Positions 12,073 through 22,796 of a stretch of 64,000 nucleotides of DNA are shown here, piece by piece. The translations under genes and the position numbers were made by a program. The first letter of the stretch is position 1, and each line of letters opens with the position of its first letter. Source of the stretch: Rhyacichthys aspro (taxonomy: Eukaryota; Chordata; Actinopteri; Gobiiformes; Rhyacichthyidae); assembly GCA_036850595.1 (NCBI GenBank), contig CM072160.1, forward strand, positions 613,163 to 677,162, written 5' to 3'. The notes under the pieces are model-generated. The model was not told where the DNA came from, ran no database searches, and saw nothing but the letters and a program-made list of their open reading frames with translations.

Positions 12073-14547
12073 TTTGAGCTGGTGTAACTGTTGTCTGTGA
12101 CTTGGTCTTGGTCTGGTCTAAAGGTAAGGGTAAAGGCTGCTCTGTGGAAGTGCTTGAGCTCAGTTTAAAGGGTTTCAGACCCGACTAAACAGACCAGGAC
12201 CAGGTGGTTTTTCTACGACAAACACATCTCCAGCAGCTCTGCTCCTTTTACAACACTTGACTCTGTTCTTTAATCTCATCTGAATCAGTTTGGTCCCTGT
12301 CGTCACGAAAGTGGACAAACAAAGACAAAGGAAGTGAAAGCTGCCTGGACCCGGTTCTTTGAAACACAAAGTATTGTCTGTCCCACTGAGGACGACTCAG
12401 ACCAGGACTAAATCTTTTTTTTCATTTCCTGATGTTAAAATCCATGGCATTTAAAAAAACAAACATGTTTGTGTCTGAGGGACCCAGGGGCAATTTATTT
12501 ACAAACGACAAAAAAATGAAATGTTTTTTGACTCAGAGAATAACCTCCAAAATTCTGTATTTATGGGATGAAAATAAAAAATTGAATCATAATATTTCCA
12601 CGGCAATCTTTAAAAGAGCTTTTTTGTGTCGAAGGGTCTCACAAAATGAAGGGACCCCTCGAGTTAATTTTGAGGATCGTCCTGGTGTAGACCTGTTTTT
12701 ATCTGGGGGTAGTAGTTAGTTTAGAAGTGCTTGGGCTTTTGGGATGAGCCCTCAAGTCAGTGTCTCTCAGAAAGCAGAACTAAATCCATCTGTAAAAGGC
12801 AAAGGTGAAGAAAATCCAAATGAATGAAGCTCTTGTCTCACATAAATTTAATGTGTTTTTGAGATGAACTCGAACTGTTTGGAGGAAAGACTGCTGTTTG
12901 TGCAAAGACGAGGCATAGGAAATATGAAATGATGTTTTAAAAAGGCTGAATACGTTAACATTCAACTGGTTTTAAGCTGGTTACAACAAACAGAGACACT
13001 TGATCAACAACGAGCCACTTTCCACTAAACAGCTGCTGTTTCCTTCCTTACGTCTTTCTTTTATTCTAGCGTACCTCCGTAACATGTTTCAATAATAAAT
13101 GAAGCCCTTGCTTTAGTCTGAGTAAGGTCTTGTTTTGGTCCAGTTTATTTTTGCCTGTGTGTGAAACAGAGCCTTTTTCCGCTGCACATTTCAGACATTT
13201 TTGAGTGTCAGCTCATTATTATTCCTCTCATCGTGGTTTTTAAAGACGTTTCTCACAGACCCAGCTCTCGTCTTTAAAACCCACACAGTTAATGAATCTG
13301 AGGGAGGACTGTGGATTTGGTTTTATCAGGATCGAGTCTAATTAGGTCTCGTTAAACTGTGGCTGTGGATTTAAAACCACACTGAGGGGCTTTCAGATCC
13401 ACTGTGGACCCAAGAACCACTGAGAGTCAGAATAAGAACCAAATACATGAGAAACAAATGTGAACGGAGCCAGAGAAAGAGAAGGAAGTGACAGAAGAAA
13501 GAAGAATGAACATTATCAGAGACCCCACTGACCCCAGACCTGGACCGACTGAACTCATGCTGTATTCCTGCTGGGGTTTGGTGGGTTTTCTTGTGGTTTA
13601 GTCCTGGGTCTAGACCTGCTCAGGTAACAGTTTCAGTTGTTTGGTCCTGGTTTAGTCAAGACTAATCCTGGATAAAAAAGTCCTAGATTTCATCATTAAC
13701 TCTGTTAAAAACACAGTTCTTAACGTTACGTAACAGATCCGTTTCTTCCTCGGTCTTTATCGGTCTCTTATCAGGTCTGGCTCTGGTCCGAGTCCAAGTC
13801 CACATGATTAAATTAAAGTCCGAGTGAGCTCATCTCTTTTCGCGTCTCGTTACAGAAGGACGTGTCCAGAGCTCAGCCCCAGACGCTGGTACAAACAGAC
13901 TCTGGTTTATCCCTGAAGTCTGAAGTACTCTCCTCTAACGGCCCCAAAACACGTGAAGAAGACTTCAAACCCGACGCCGCCCGTTCATCTCCCGAAGCCG
14001 TAAACTCTAACAGCTCCAGAGGAAACATGTGTCGCTGTTACGTAATGAGGTCACGCCGTAACTCTGAAGGAGACGGATAAATTTGAGACTGGGCTTCGAA
14101 AAATTGCTCTGTGTTGTTATAATGTTATGTATTTTTGAACGACAGAAACAGAGAAAAGAATTGTCCCTGTTAGTCCTGGTCTAGTCCTGGTCTAGTCCTG
14201 GTCTAGTCCTGGTCTTGTCCTCATTTAGTCCAAACATTGTCCTGGTTTTTGTCCTGGATTTGTCATTGAAGAAACTTGAGCTGATACAGAAGTGTTTCTT
14301 GCCTTGTGCCACAATACATTCACTGAACTAGTCTGGAACCCTTCACAGCAGTTTTAGGGTGACAAAGTTCCTCTGACACAGTCCTCATTAAAGAAGCATC
14401 TCTTTTTTAGCCATATTTACTGTGTTTTGTCCAAATTAAAAACAATCTGTGCGTCGTGGGCGGAGTCAGTGACAGGTCGACCTTCTCACTGTTGTCTAAT
14501 ACATGTTTTAATACATCTATGAGTGTGTAGGACTGTTATTCACTCAT

Positions 14548-14715
14548 TCATCTTTTATGTCTTTTCCCGTTAGGGGTCGCGGGGCTGGAGCCTATCCCAG
14601 CAGCTTTGGGCCTGAACCTGGACCTGTGTTGGGACCCACAGAGACACGAGGAGGACATGCAGACTCCTCACAGAAAGAGTCGAGGGCCCGGGGACTGAAC
14701 CACGACCTGCTGATA
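14548..14715 (-). mobile_element. Decayed SINE-like fragment
   Basis: Shares GGCTGGAGCCTATCCCAGC, GGACATGCAGACTCCTCACA and a degenerate head with the better-preserved copy at 34150-34553, but with large internal losses. Confidence 0.65.
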
Positions 14716-15719
14716 TCACATTAATATCAGACGAGTTGTTAACACGCTGTGAATGTGAGACTGTGACCTGTCGATGTGTGAACGTTAACGAACAGACATT
14801 TATCAGAAACGAGGAGATTAGTAGAAAATACGATTAAAGGAACTATTGTCATTTAAAATCTTTCTTTTTGCTGAAGTTAGTCACATTTATGCCTCTCGTT
14901 CTCAGCAGGAGCCGCTGTGAGCTGGACGTTTCTTACCTTTTCGTTTCAAGTGAGGCCCCTAAAAGTCTGGAGCCCTCGATCTAAAGGAGAATTGGAAACC
15001 CCTTCACTTCACCTGAACTCACAAAACCCAGGAGTACGACTCAGAGAAAGAAGTGGGAGTGGGCCTGAATGTGCCTGACACGGAGCAAGGACAACATACA
15101 GTTATTTACATGAGCTCAGATTTGAGGAGCGATAAATGCTAATCAAGCAGTAAAAATAACAGCCTTAAATCATATTATAAAGGTATAACATGCTTGAATA
15201 AGAAACTATGAGCTTCTATTTGAATGAAAAGAGAATATAATTTCTGTAACTTACAGCGATCAGGTTCAGTTCAGTTAGATTTGAGTCGGAGCGTGAACAT
15301 CTGCAGACGTTTGATTTCCTGTTTTTGTCGATTTGTGAGAACCTGGCGCTGAAGGAAGGATGTGGTTTACGAGCATCTTAAAAACTCAACTTTTAGTCTC
15401 ACAAATCACACTTATTGGTGTTAGTTTGTGTCTGTTCTACAGTCAATTTCTGCAGGTTTTTATAAAAGGACCAATCAGAGAAGAGTAGCAGGGAACCGTC
15501 CACACTAGAACACAATCCAGACAAAATGTGTAGGGTTTAAATCTCAGTCTCAGTCCTAGTTCTGTCTTATAGCTTTAGTTTCACAAATGATTGATTTTAC
15601 AATAAACTATTTGGGTTTTCACAACGAGAAGATAAAATAAGGTACAGTCTTTTAAATATATAAACCTGATCCTAATAATAGACCTGATCCTGATTGAGCC
15701 CAGGGTTAGACCTAGTTTA

Positions 15720-15930
15720 GTCTTGTTTTGCTCATAGTTCTGTATCGTTCTAACAGAGCTCTTCGTTCTCTAAATGCAGGGCTAGTCGTTCCTAGAGTTT
15801 CTAAAAGTTCAATGGGAGGTAGAGCCTTCGTTTCCAAGCTCCAGTTTAATGGAGTCAGACTGGACCCAGAGACGAGATCCACAAATGAAAATAAAAGCTC
15901 TTCATCAGCTCCTTTTACTGCCATCCAGAT
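15720..15930 (+). mobile_element. Possible relic of a LINE reverse-transcriptase C-terminus
   Basis: The plus-strand translation contains RSNRALRSLNAGLVVPRVSK followed by GGRAF. This resembles the RSS-x-LLVVPR-x-S---GGRSF stretch near the C-terminus of fish non-LTR elements of the Rex1/L2 type. The match is from memory, with no reverse-transcriptase core nearby. The longer frame (to 16219) does not continue the similarity. Confidence 0.35.
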
Positions 15931-16359
15931 GATCTTTAGACTGGATGTTTGGAGCCGTGAGGAACTCCGAGGTGGAATTTCCCTCGAACGGTGGTGGTGT
16001 GAAACTAAAGGGCCCTGCAGATTCCAGCAGAGAGTGATTACAGTAATAAGAACGAGGAGAGAGCTGTCATTAGCGCTGCCTCTGACGCAACGCTTTTCCG
16101 ACCAAAACCATCAGCTCCAGCCCCTCCGACAGCAGCTCACTCTAGTGCCATATTATCTGTCGTCTGTGCAGTTTTCAGGCTGTTTTTCCTTGAAGTCCTT
16201 AAATCCTGGTCTGTTTTAGCAGAGTTTTTGCTGCTGGATAATGTCAGTGAATGCACCACAGCTCACGCTCTGCATGCACATCTTTAGTGGCCCTACATTT
16301 ACAGTTACTGAGTCAGACCCATGTTTGAGGAGCACAGCTCTTCACCTGCTGTTGGCCCA

Positions 16360-17120
16360 GTTTGGTCCTGGTTTAGTCCTGGTTTAGTCCTGGTTTGGTC
16401 CTGGTTTAGTCCTGGTTTAGTCCTGGTTTAGTCCTGGTTTGGTCCTGGTTTAGTCCTGGTTTAGGCCCAGTTTGGTCCTGGTTTAATCCTGGTTTAGTCC
16501 TGGTTCGGTCCTGGTTTAGTCCTGGTTTGGTCCTGGTTTAGTCCTGGTTTAGGCCCAGTTTGGTTTACTTTAGACCCAATTTAGTCCAAGTTCAAACCTG
16601 GTTTAGTCAAACTTTAGTCTTAGATTAGTGACTGTTTAGACCTAGTTTAGTCCAGTTTTAGTCCAGTTCCTGGTCTTGTTGAGTCCAGATTTAGTCCAGT
16701 TCCTGGTCTTGTTGAGTCCAGTTTTAGTCTAGTTCCTGGTCTTGTTTAGTCCAGATTTAGTCCAGTTCCTGGTCTTGTTTAGTCCAGGTTTAGTCCAGAT
16801 TTAGTCCAGTACCTGGTCTTGTTGAGTCCAGATTTAGTCCAGTTCCTGGTCTTGTTTAGCCCAGTTTTAGTCCAGTTCCTGGTCTTGTTTAGTCCAGTTT
16901 TAGTCCAGTTCCTGGTCTTGTTTAGTCCAGTTTTAGTCCAGTTCCTGGTCTTGTTTAGTCCAGTTTTAGTCTAGTTCCTGGTCTTGTTTAGCCCAGTTTT
17001 AGTCTAGTTCCTGGTCTTGTTTAGCCCAGTTTTAGTCCAGTTCCTGGTCTTGTTTAGCCCAGTTTTAGTCCAGTTCCTGGTCTTGTTTAGCCCAGTTTTA
17101 GTCCAGTTCCTGGTCTGGTT
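16360..17120. repeat. Two adjoining arrays of the 11-bp family and a longer derivative
   Basis: 16360-16560 is GGTTTAGTCCT in nearly pure 11-bp steps. 16625-17120 is a longer compound unit, TTTAGTCCAGTTCCTGGTCTTG with variants, about 35 bp. Both are in the AGTCC orientation. Confidence 0.9.
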
Positions 17121-17587
17121 CTTATCTGCTCTATTTTCTGCCTCATTCTTTGTCAAAGTCTATAATCAACACATTTCTCTTTGTGACTGTAACTAACCCC
17201 AGTTTATCGCTCAGACCAGCACTTCCTGTGTGTGCACGAGGGCTGTGCACGTGTGTGAGTGTGTGCACGAGGGTCTGCGTGCACCAGCGTGTGTGTGTTG
17301 TGTAATTACAGCTCATTATGTAGAAATGAGCAGAAATGTCCCAGTTTTAGAGCGTTGTGTGTCTTTATATGGAGCTGTTTCTGTCGCCGTCTCCACAAAC
17401 ACAACCAGAGCCACATCTGGGTCTGACACAAAAACACAAAAACATTCATATCTACAACAAACTGGTGTTAAACTGATCCAAGGGTTCACTGAGTTTGTGA
17501 GAGACTGGGTCGGGTCAGTCCTGGACCAGGTCCAGACTCAGGGAGGTCAGTGTTTAGTGAAAGAGTTAGTCCAGTTTTAGCAGGTTT

Positions 17588-17800
17588 CTGGTTTAGTCTT
17601 GTTTTGGTCCTGGTTCAGTCTTGGTTCAGTCCTGGTTCAGTCTTGTTTTGGTCCTGGTTCAGTCTTGTTTTGGTCCTGGTTCAGTCTTGTTTTGGTCCTG
17701 GTTCAGTCTTGTTTTGGTCCTGGTTCAGTCTTGTTTTGGTCCTGGTTCAGTCTTGGTTCAGTCCTGGTTCAGTCCTGGTTTAGTCCTGGTTAGTCCGGGT
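17588..17800. repeat. GGTTCAGTCTTGTTTTGGTCCT array
   Basis: A 22-bp unit, about 8 copies, a compound of two 11-bp-family halves. It is followed directly by single-copy sequence and then the 34-bp array. Confidence 0.9.
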
Positions 17801-17902
17801 TTAGTCTGGAACTAATAGCCCACAGTCTGAGATTTAGTGCGTTTCACAAAATTCCTCCGTTTCTCTCGAGGGACTTTAAAAACAGTGTGGGTCTGTGTTT
17901 CT

Positions 17903-18440
17903 GCCCTGGGTTTGGTCTGTCAGACTCTGTGTTTGTGCCCTGGGTTTGGTCTGTCAGACTCTGTGTTGGTGCCCTGGGTTTGGTCTGTCAGACTCTGTGT
18001 TTGTGCCCTGGGTTTGGTCTGTCAGACTCTGTGTTTGTGCCCTGGGTTTGGTCTGTCAGACTCTGTGTTTGTGCCCTGGGTTTGGTCTGTCAGACTCTGT
18101 GTTGGTGCCCTGGGTTTGGTCTGTCAGACTCTGTGTTTGTGCCCTGGGTTTGGTCTGTCAGACTCTGTGTTTGTGCCCTGGGTTTGGTCTGTCAGACTCT
18201 GTGTTGGTGCCCTGGGTTTGGTCTGTCAGACTCTGTGTTTGTGCCCTGGGTTTGGTCTGTCAGACTCTGTGTTGGTGCCCTGGGTTTGGTCTGTCAGACT
18301 CTGTGTTTGTGCCCTGGGTTTGGTCTGTCAGACTCTGTGTTGGTGCCCTGGGTTTGGTCTGTCAGACTCTGTGTTGGTGCCCTGGGTTTGGTCTGTCAGA
18401 CTCTGTGTTGGTGCCCTGGGTTTGGTCTGTCAGGCTCTGT
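17903..18440. repeat. 34-bp minisatellite
   Basis: About 16 copies of a unit containing TGCCCTGGGTTTGGTCTGTC and AGACTCTGTGTT. Unit variants differ at GTGTTTGTG versus GTGTTGGTG. Because 34 is not a multiple of three and the unit has no stop in any frame, long open frames appear in all three plus frames. Confidence 0.95.
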
Positions 18441-19189
18441 CTCTGTTGCTTCAGTCTGGAACTGTTTCCACTCAACAACACTCAAGGTTTTATTACAGGT
18501 TGCTCTGTACACAACACTTTATTTGGAGTTGGTCCATTTTTAGTCAGAGGTTTCTCCAGGTTGGAGCGGGGCACTTCCTCCCATTGTACTGCCCCTTCTG
18601 CCTTTTCTGCCCCTTCTGCCCTCTCTGACCCGTCGCCAGTTTCTACAGCAGCCAAAAATCTAAAATACCACACCAAAAAAGGCCATTCCCTGACAGTGTC
18701 CCACAACAGAGCCTTCATCTCTCAGACGCGATATAAACGGGTAAAAATACATCTAATAATGATTTGGACGAGACTTCAGAGACACAGCTTTGGAAAAATA
18801 AACTCCTGGTTTCAGCTGATTCTGGATCATTCACCTTTGACCCCATTTCCTAAATATTGAGACAGACTCATTTTCTTTCACTGGTTTAAATCAGTTCAGT
18901 TTCTTCTGGTGTTTCTCGAGGCTCTGTTCAGTTTTTGAGAATGTTTTGGTGAATGCACCAGTTTGACCTCTGACCTGTGTTGTTGGGCGATCTCTGGCCT
19001 CGCCGCGACCCCTCAGGCATGATGTGATGATGTCACAGGAAGTGGAAACCTGAACAGGAAATAATGAAAAGCAGAAAATGAGTCAAAAGTGTCTCTTCAT
19101 CAGATTTAAATTCTGTGAACTGAACAAAAACAAGAAAAACATTTAAAAAGAACAGATTCAAGTCTGTTCAAAACTCTTCAGCTTCACTC

Positions 19190-19622
19190 ACACTGCTCCT
19201 GACCTGAGCCTCACTCACACTGCTCCTGACCTGAACCTCACTCACACTGCTCCTGACCTGAACCTCACTCACACTGCTCCTGACCTGAACCTCACTCACA
19301 CTGCTCCTGACCTGAGCCTCACTCACACTGCTCCTGACCTGAGCCTCACTCACACTGCTCCTGACCTGAGCCACACACTGCTCCTGACCTGAGCCTCACT
19401 CACACTGCTCCTGACCTGAACCTCACTCACACTGCTCCTGACCTGAGCCTCACTCACACTGCTCCTGACCTGAGCCTCACTCACACTGCTCCTGACCTGA
19501 GCCTCACTCACACTGCTCCTGACCTGAACCTCACTCACACTGCTCCTGACCTGAGCCTCACTCACACTGCTCCTGACCTGAGCCTCACTCACACTGCTCC
19601 TGACCTGAACCTCACTCACACT
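19190..19622. repeat. 27-bp minisatellite
   Basis: About 16 copies of CTCACTCACACTGCTCCTGA plus CCTGAGC or CCTGAAC; one unit is truncated near 19371. The unit length is a multiple of three, so a nine-residue peptide repeat is open on the minus strand; I do not treat it as a gene. Confidence 0.95.
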
Positions 19623-19869
19623 GACAAAGTACAAGTGACCATTATCTGCCTCGTATCTGCTTTGCTTTTGCTCGAGCACTTGAGGAAAGCTACCATCTTT
19701 GATTCAGTTGGAGCCAACACTGAACGTAAACATTCTTCACCAGTGCTTTATTCTGGTGTTGAGCAAACTTCACTTTTTGTTGGCATCCACTTGGTTTTAA
19801 AAAACAAATGTAAATCTCTTGATTATTCTTTTGGCAGAAAACTAAAGCCAGATTTGTTTGTGAAATCCT

Positions 19870-21540
19870 GAAATGTCGCTCTTTAGATTCTCTTTAGTTT
19901 TGTATTTGGCTCTAGTCTAACTCCTATAGAACCCTCTTTGTTCTGGTTTAAACCCTTGAAACGTCGACTAATGGGACCCAAATCCACAGAGTCTTCAGCT
20001 CAGATCTAATGCACCACAGAGTCCTGCGTTCACTTTTCTCGGCTCGTACATCAAACACTGATATTTGAGAACAGACATGAAAAAACAAAAAAGCTGCAGT
20101 TTTCTGATCGTTGACAGATTTCCACTGGTTTCTCCTTTGTCTCTGAACAGAACTGAAGTAACAAGAGAAAATAATGATGACTCAGGAAAAACCTATTGTT
20201 TTACAGCAATAAGGGCAGTTATTTCAAAATAAAAGCACAGCAGAATCCTTCTTGCTCATTGTCAACAACCCATTTCTTTGACATAGTCTTAAGTCTTCAG
20301 AGAATGTGCAAAAGGACAAGACAAAACACTTCCAAAGCACAAACTATTTCAACACTGACTGTTTTCTCTGGAGGAAAAGTGGGTTGTGGTTTAATGAGGC
20401 TAACCCTGTTGACTTTATCCATACAGTGTGTGTGGTAGAGCATGGTCAGGTGATGACGGTTCAAACGTGTTAGCCCTGCGACTGTTCACGCCCAAAAACA
20501 GCTGAGACACACTCCAGCCTCGGAGCCCAGACCCAGAGATGCAGAAATAACGCAGAATAAAGAAAACAGTAAGATTGATGAGTTTTAAATGGATTAGTGC
20601 AGTGTTGACGTTGTTTTGACTCTGTTCCTGAGTCACATGATCAGACTAAACACGGAACATCCTCCTCTTTCTTCTCTGTGAGTTTTTGAGAGGATTTAAA
20701 GCTCCACATTTGACTGACTTTGGGTTTTAAACGGAGAGTCCAGACCCTGGTCCTGATGAAGTCCAGGTGTTTGTGGAGCACGTTCAGGATTTGAACCGTG
20801 GACCTGCAGCTCTCAGTCTGGTTCACGTTAAAAAGCTGTTCACTGTTGACCCACATCTGTCTTTCAGGCTTTAGAGCTCACTCAAAGACCGGGTTTAGTC
20901 CTGGTTTTGTCCTGGTTCCGTCTTAGATTCCTCAGCTGTTCTCAGACTGTAGTCTTGGAGTCTGAGGAAGTCCCAGGGGCCGGTCTCGCTGTAGACTTCA
21001 CATTCTTGACTCGGGGCCAAACATGACGTCTTCATTTATTCATTTGTTTTAAATTTGACTGAGTCTAGACCTCGATCAGAAAAAGACTCAGAGATTACAT
21101 CGAGAAGTGTATGAGCTCTGTTTTTAACAAAGGCTAAAGGTCCAAGTCTGAGACCTCAATCATTCCCTTTTGTCCTTTTAGAGAGTAATGAATGAAATCA
21201 CATCCTGAGCAGGACAAGGAGGATTTCTGTAATATTTATCAAATAGTTTATGAACACAAAGGTAATAATGTAGAACTCCAGATTTGATCTTGGTCTTGAG
21301 ATTGGTCTAAAGATTATTTTGTAAAGGTCTTGGTCTTGAGTCTGGACTTGGTCTAAGACTGGACTTGGGTAGATTCTTTAGCTGTTTCTTTGTATCTATT
21401 ATAGTGTATTGTAGACTGGTTCTTGGTCTTGAGTGGGTCTTGACCTGGTCTCACTCTGACATGGTCTTGACTTGGTCTTGGTCAAAGTAAAAGGGTCTTA
21501 AGAAGTAATCAAAGAAGAACACATGAAGGTGTAGAGCCTG
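19870..21540. other. Unique intergenic sequence
   Basis: No recognisable gene, RNA or element. A minus-strand stretch at 20856-20722 is open with acceptor-like and donor-like ends, but I could not match it to anything. Confidence 0.5.
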
Positions 21541-21544
21541 ACAA

Positions 21545-21815
21545 ACCAGACTGAGGGTAGTAGTGGACAGGGGCTAAAGGTCTGAGCCTGAGAGAGCAAA
21601 CTGAGGACAGCAGTGGACAGGGGTTAACGGTCTGAGCCTGAGAGAACAGACTGAGGGCAGCAGTGGGTGGGGGGTAATGGACTGAGCCTGAGAGAGCAAA
21701 CTGAGGACAGCAGTGGACAGGGGTTAACGGTCTGAGCCTGAGAGAACAGACTGAGGGCAGCAGTGGGTGGGGGGCTAACGGTCTGAGCCTGAGAGAACAG
21801 ACTGAGGGCAGCAGT
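21545..21815. repeat. ~50-bp tandem repeat
   Basis: About five copies of a unit holding GCAGTGGACAGGGGTTAACG then GTCTGAGCCTGAGAGAACAG, with some copies replacing GGACAG by GGTGGG. Confidence 0.85.
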
Positions 21816-22134
21816 CTGTGTGAGCCTTAGCCAAACATGAACCCGATTCAGAAGAATGTAAACAGGACCCACTCTGAGTTTCCCAGGACTTTAGTCTGGA
21901 CCGGGTTTAGACGAGGAAACGACTCTGAACGATGAGTAATAAACTCTGTTGCAGTGTACTCTGGACTGGTTCTGGTCTTGATTCGGTCTTGACCTGGTTT
22001 TGCTCAGACTTGGTCTCGTCCAGGTTAAACTCAAAACCAAACCCGGACTGAACCAGCACTAAATCAGGACCAGTTCAGCCTTAAATCAAGTCAAAACCAA
22101 GTACTCCATGAACCTGCAGCGGGACGAGGGAGGG

Positions 22135-22335
22135 ACAGACCAAACCAACTTAAACCTGTTCAAATCCAACTAAAACCTATTTAAAACCAGTTCAGATCCA
22201 ACTTAAACCTGTTCAAGTCTAACTAAAACCAGTTCAAATCCATCTAAAACCTGTTCAAATCAAAATAAAACCAGTTCAGATCCAACTTAAACCTGTTCAA
22301 GTCTAACTAAAACCAGTTCAAATCAAAGTTAAAAA
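22135..22335. repeat. Patch of the 21-bp family
   Basis: About nine copies of AAACCTGTTCAAATCCAACT and AAACCAGTTCAGATCCAACT. Confidence 0.85.
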
Positions 22336-22349
22336 CAGGACTAAGACTA

Positions 22350-22470
22350 GGACGCCTTGGTGGCTCACCTGGTGGGACACATGCCACATGCCTGGGAGAC
22401 CTGGGTTTGATTCCGGCTCGGGTCATTTGCCCAATATCTTTTCTCTCTCACCAGGACAAAAGAAGGACCA
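22350..22470 (+). mobile_element. tRNA-derived SINE head (fragment)
   Basis: TGGCTCACCTGG (22361-22372) fits a pol III A box. CTGGGTTTGATTCCGGC, about 40 bases later (22401-22417), fits a B box. A short tRNA-unrelated tail follows. The sequence is not a functional tRNA, because stems do not pair convincingly. Confidence 0.5.
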
Positions 22471-22796
22471 CATCTAAACCAGGACTAAACACTGGACTAA
22501 ATCTGGGACTAAACCAGGACTAGACCAGGACTAGACCAGATCTAGACCAGGACTAGACCAGGACTAGCCCCGGCCTCTGATTGGACGTTTATTAGAGCAG
22601 ACGTTTCCTGTTGTCTTCGGTTCAAAAGTCTAAAAATATCGGTCTGAAGGTCAGAGCCGTGAACAGAGACGTGACACTATTGTGAGAGAAGTCTGCAGAG
22701 GTGCATCGTGGGTAATGGAGTCCTGGGAGTACAATAAGTGTTAGAGCATCCACAGATCTGCTGCTCCAGAGAAACTACAGCATTTGACACTTCCTG

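Larger units (their letters stand above)
12073..16359. other. Intergenic or upstream-intron region
   Basis: Mostly unique sequence with a short 11-bp-family run at 14168-14218, a SINE relic near 14550-14715 and a possible LINE relic near 15720-15930. A 73-codon open stretch preceded by an acceptor-like TTACAG (13858-14080, plus) is the only coding-like piece, and I could not identify it. Confidence 0.5.

Noticed and set aside
17837..18860. Three overlapping plus-strand frames of 218-321 codons
   Set aside because: A 34-bp stop-free unit opens all three frames by cycling. The peptides are translations of the repeat.
22350..22425. Functional tRNA gene
   Set aside because: A and B boxes are present but stems do not pair well and a SINE-like tail follows.
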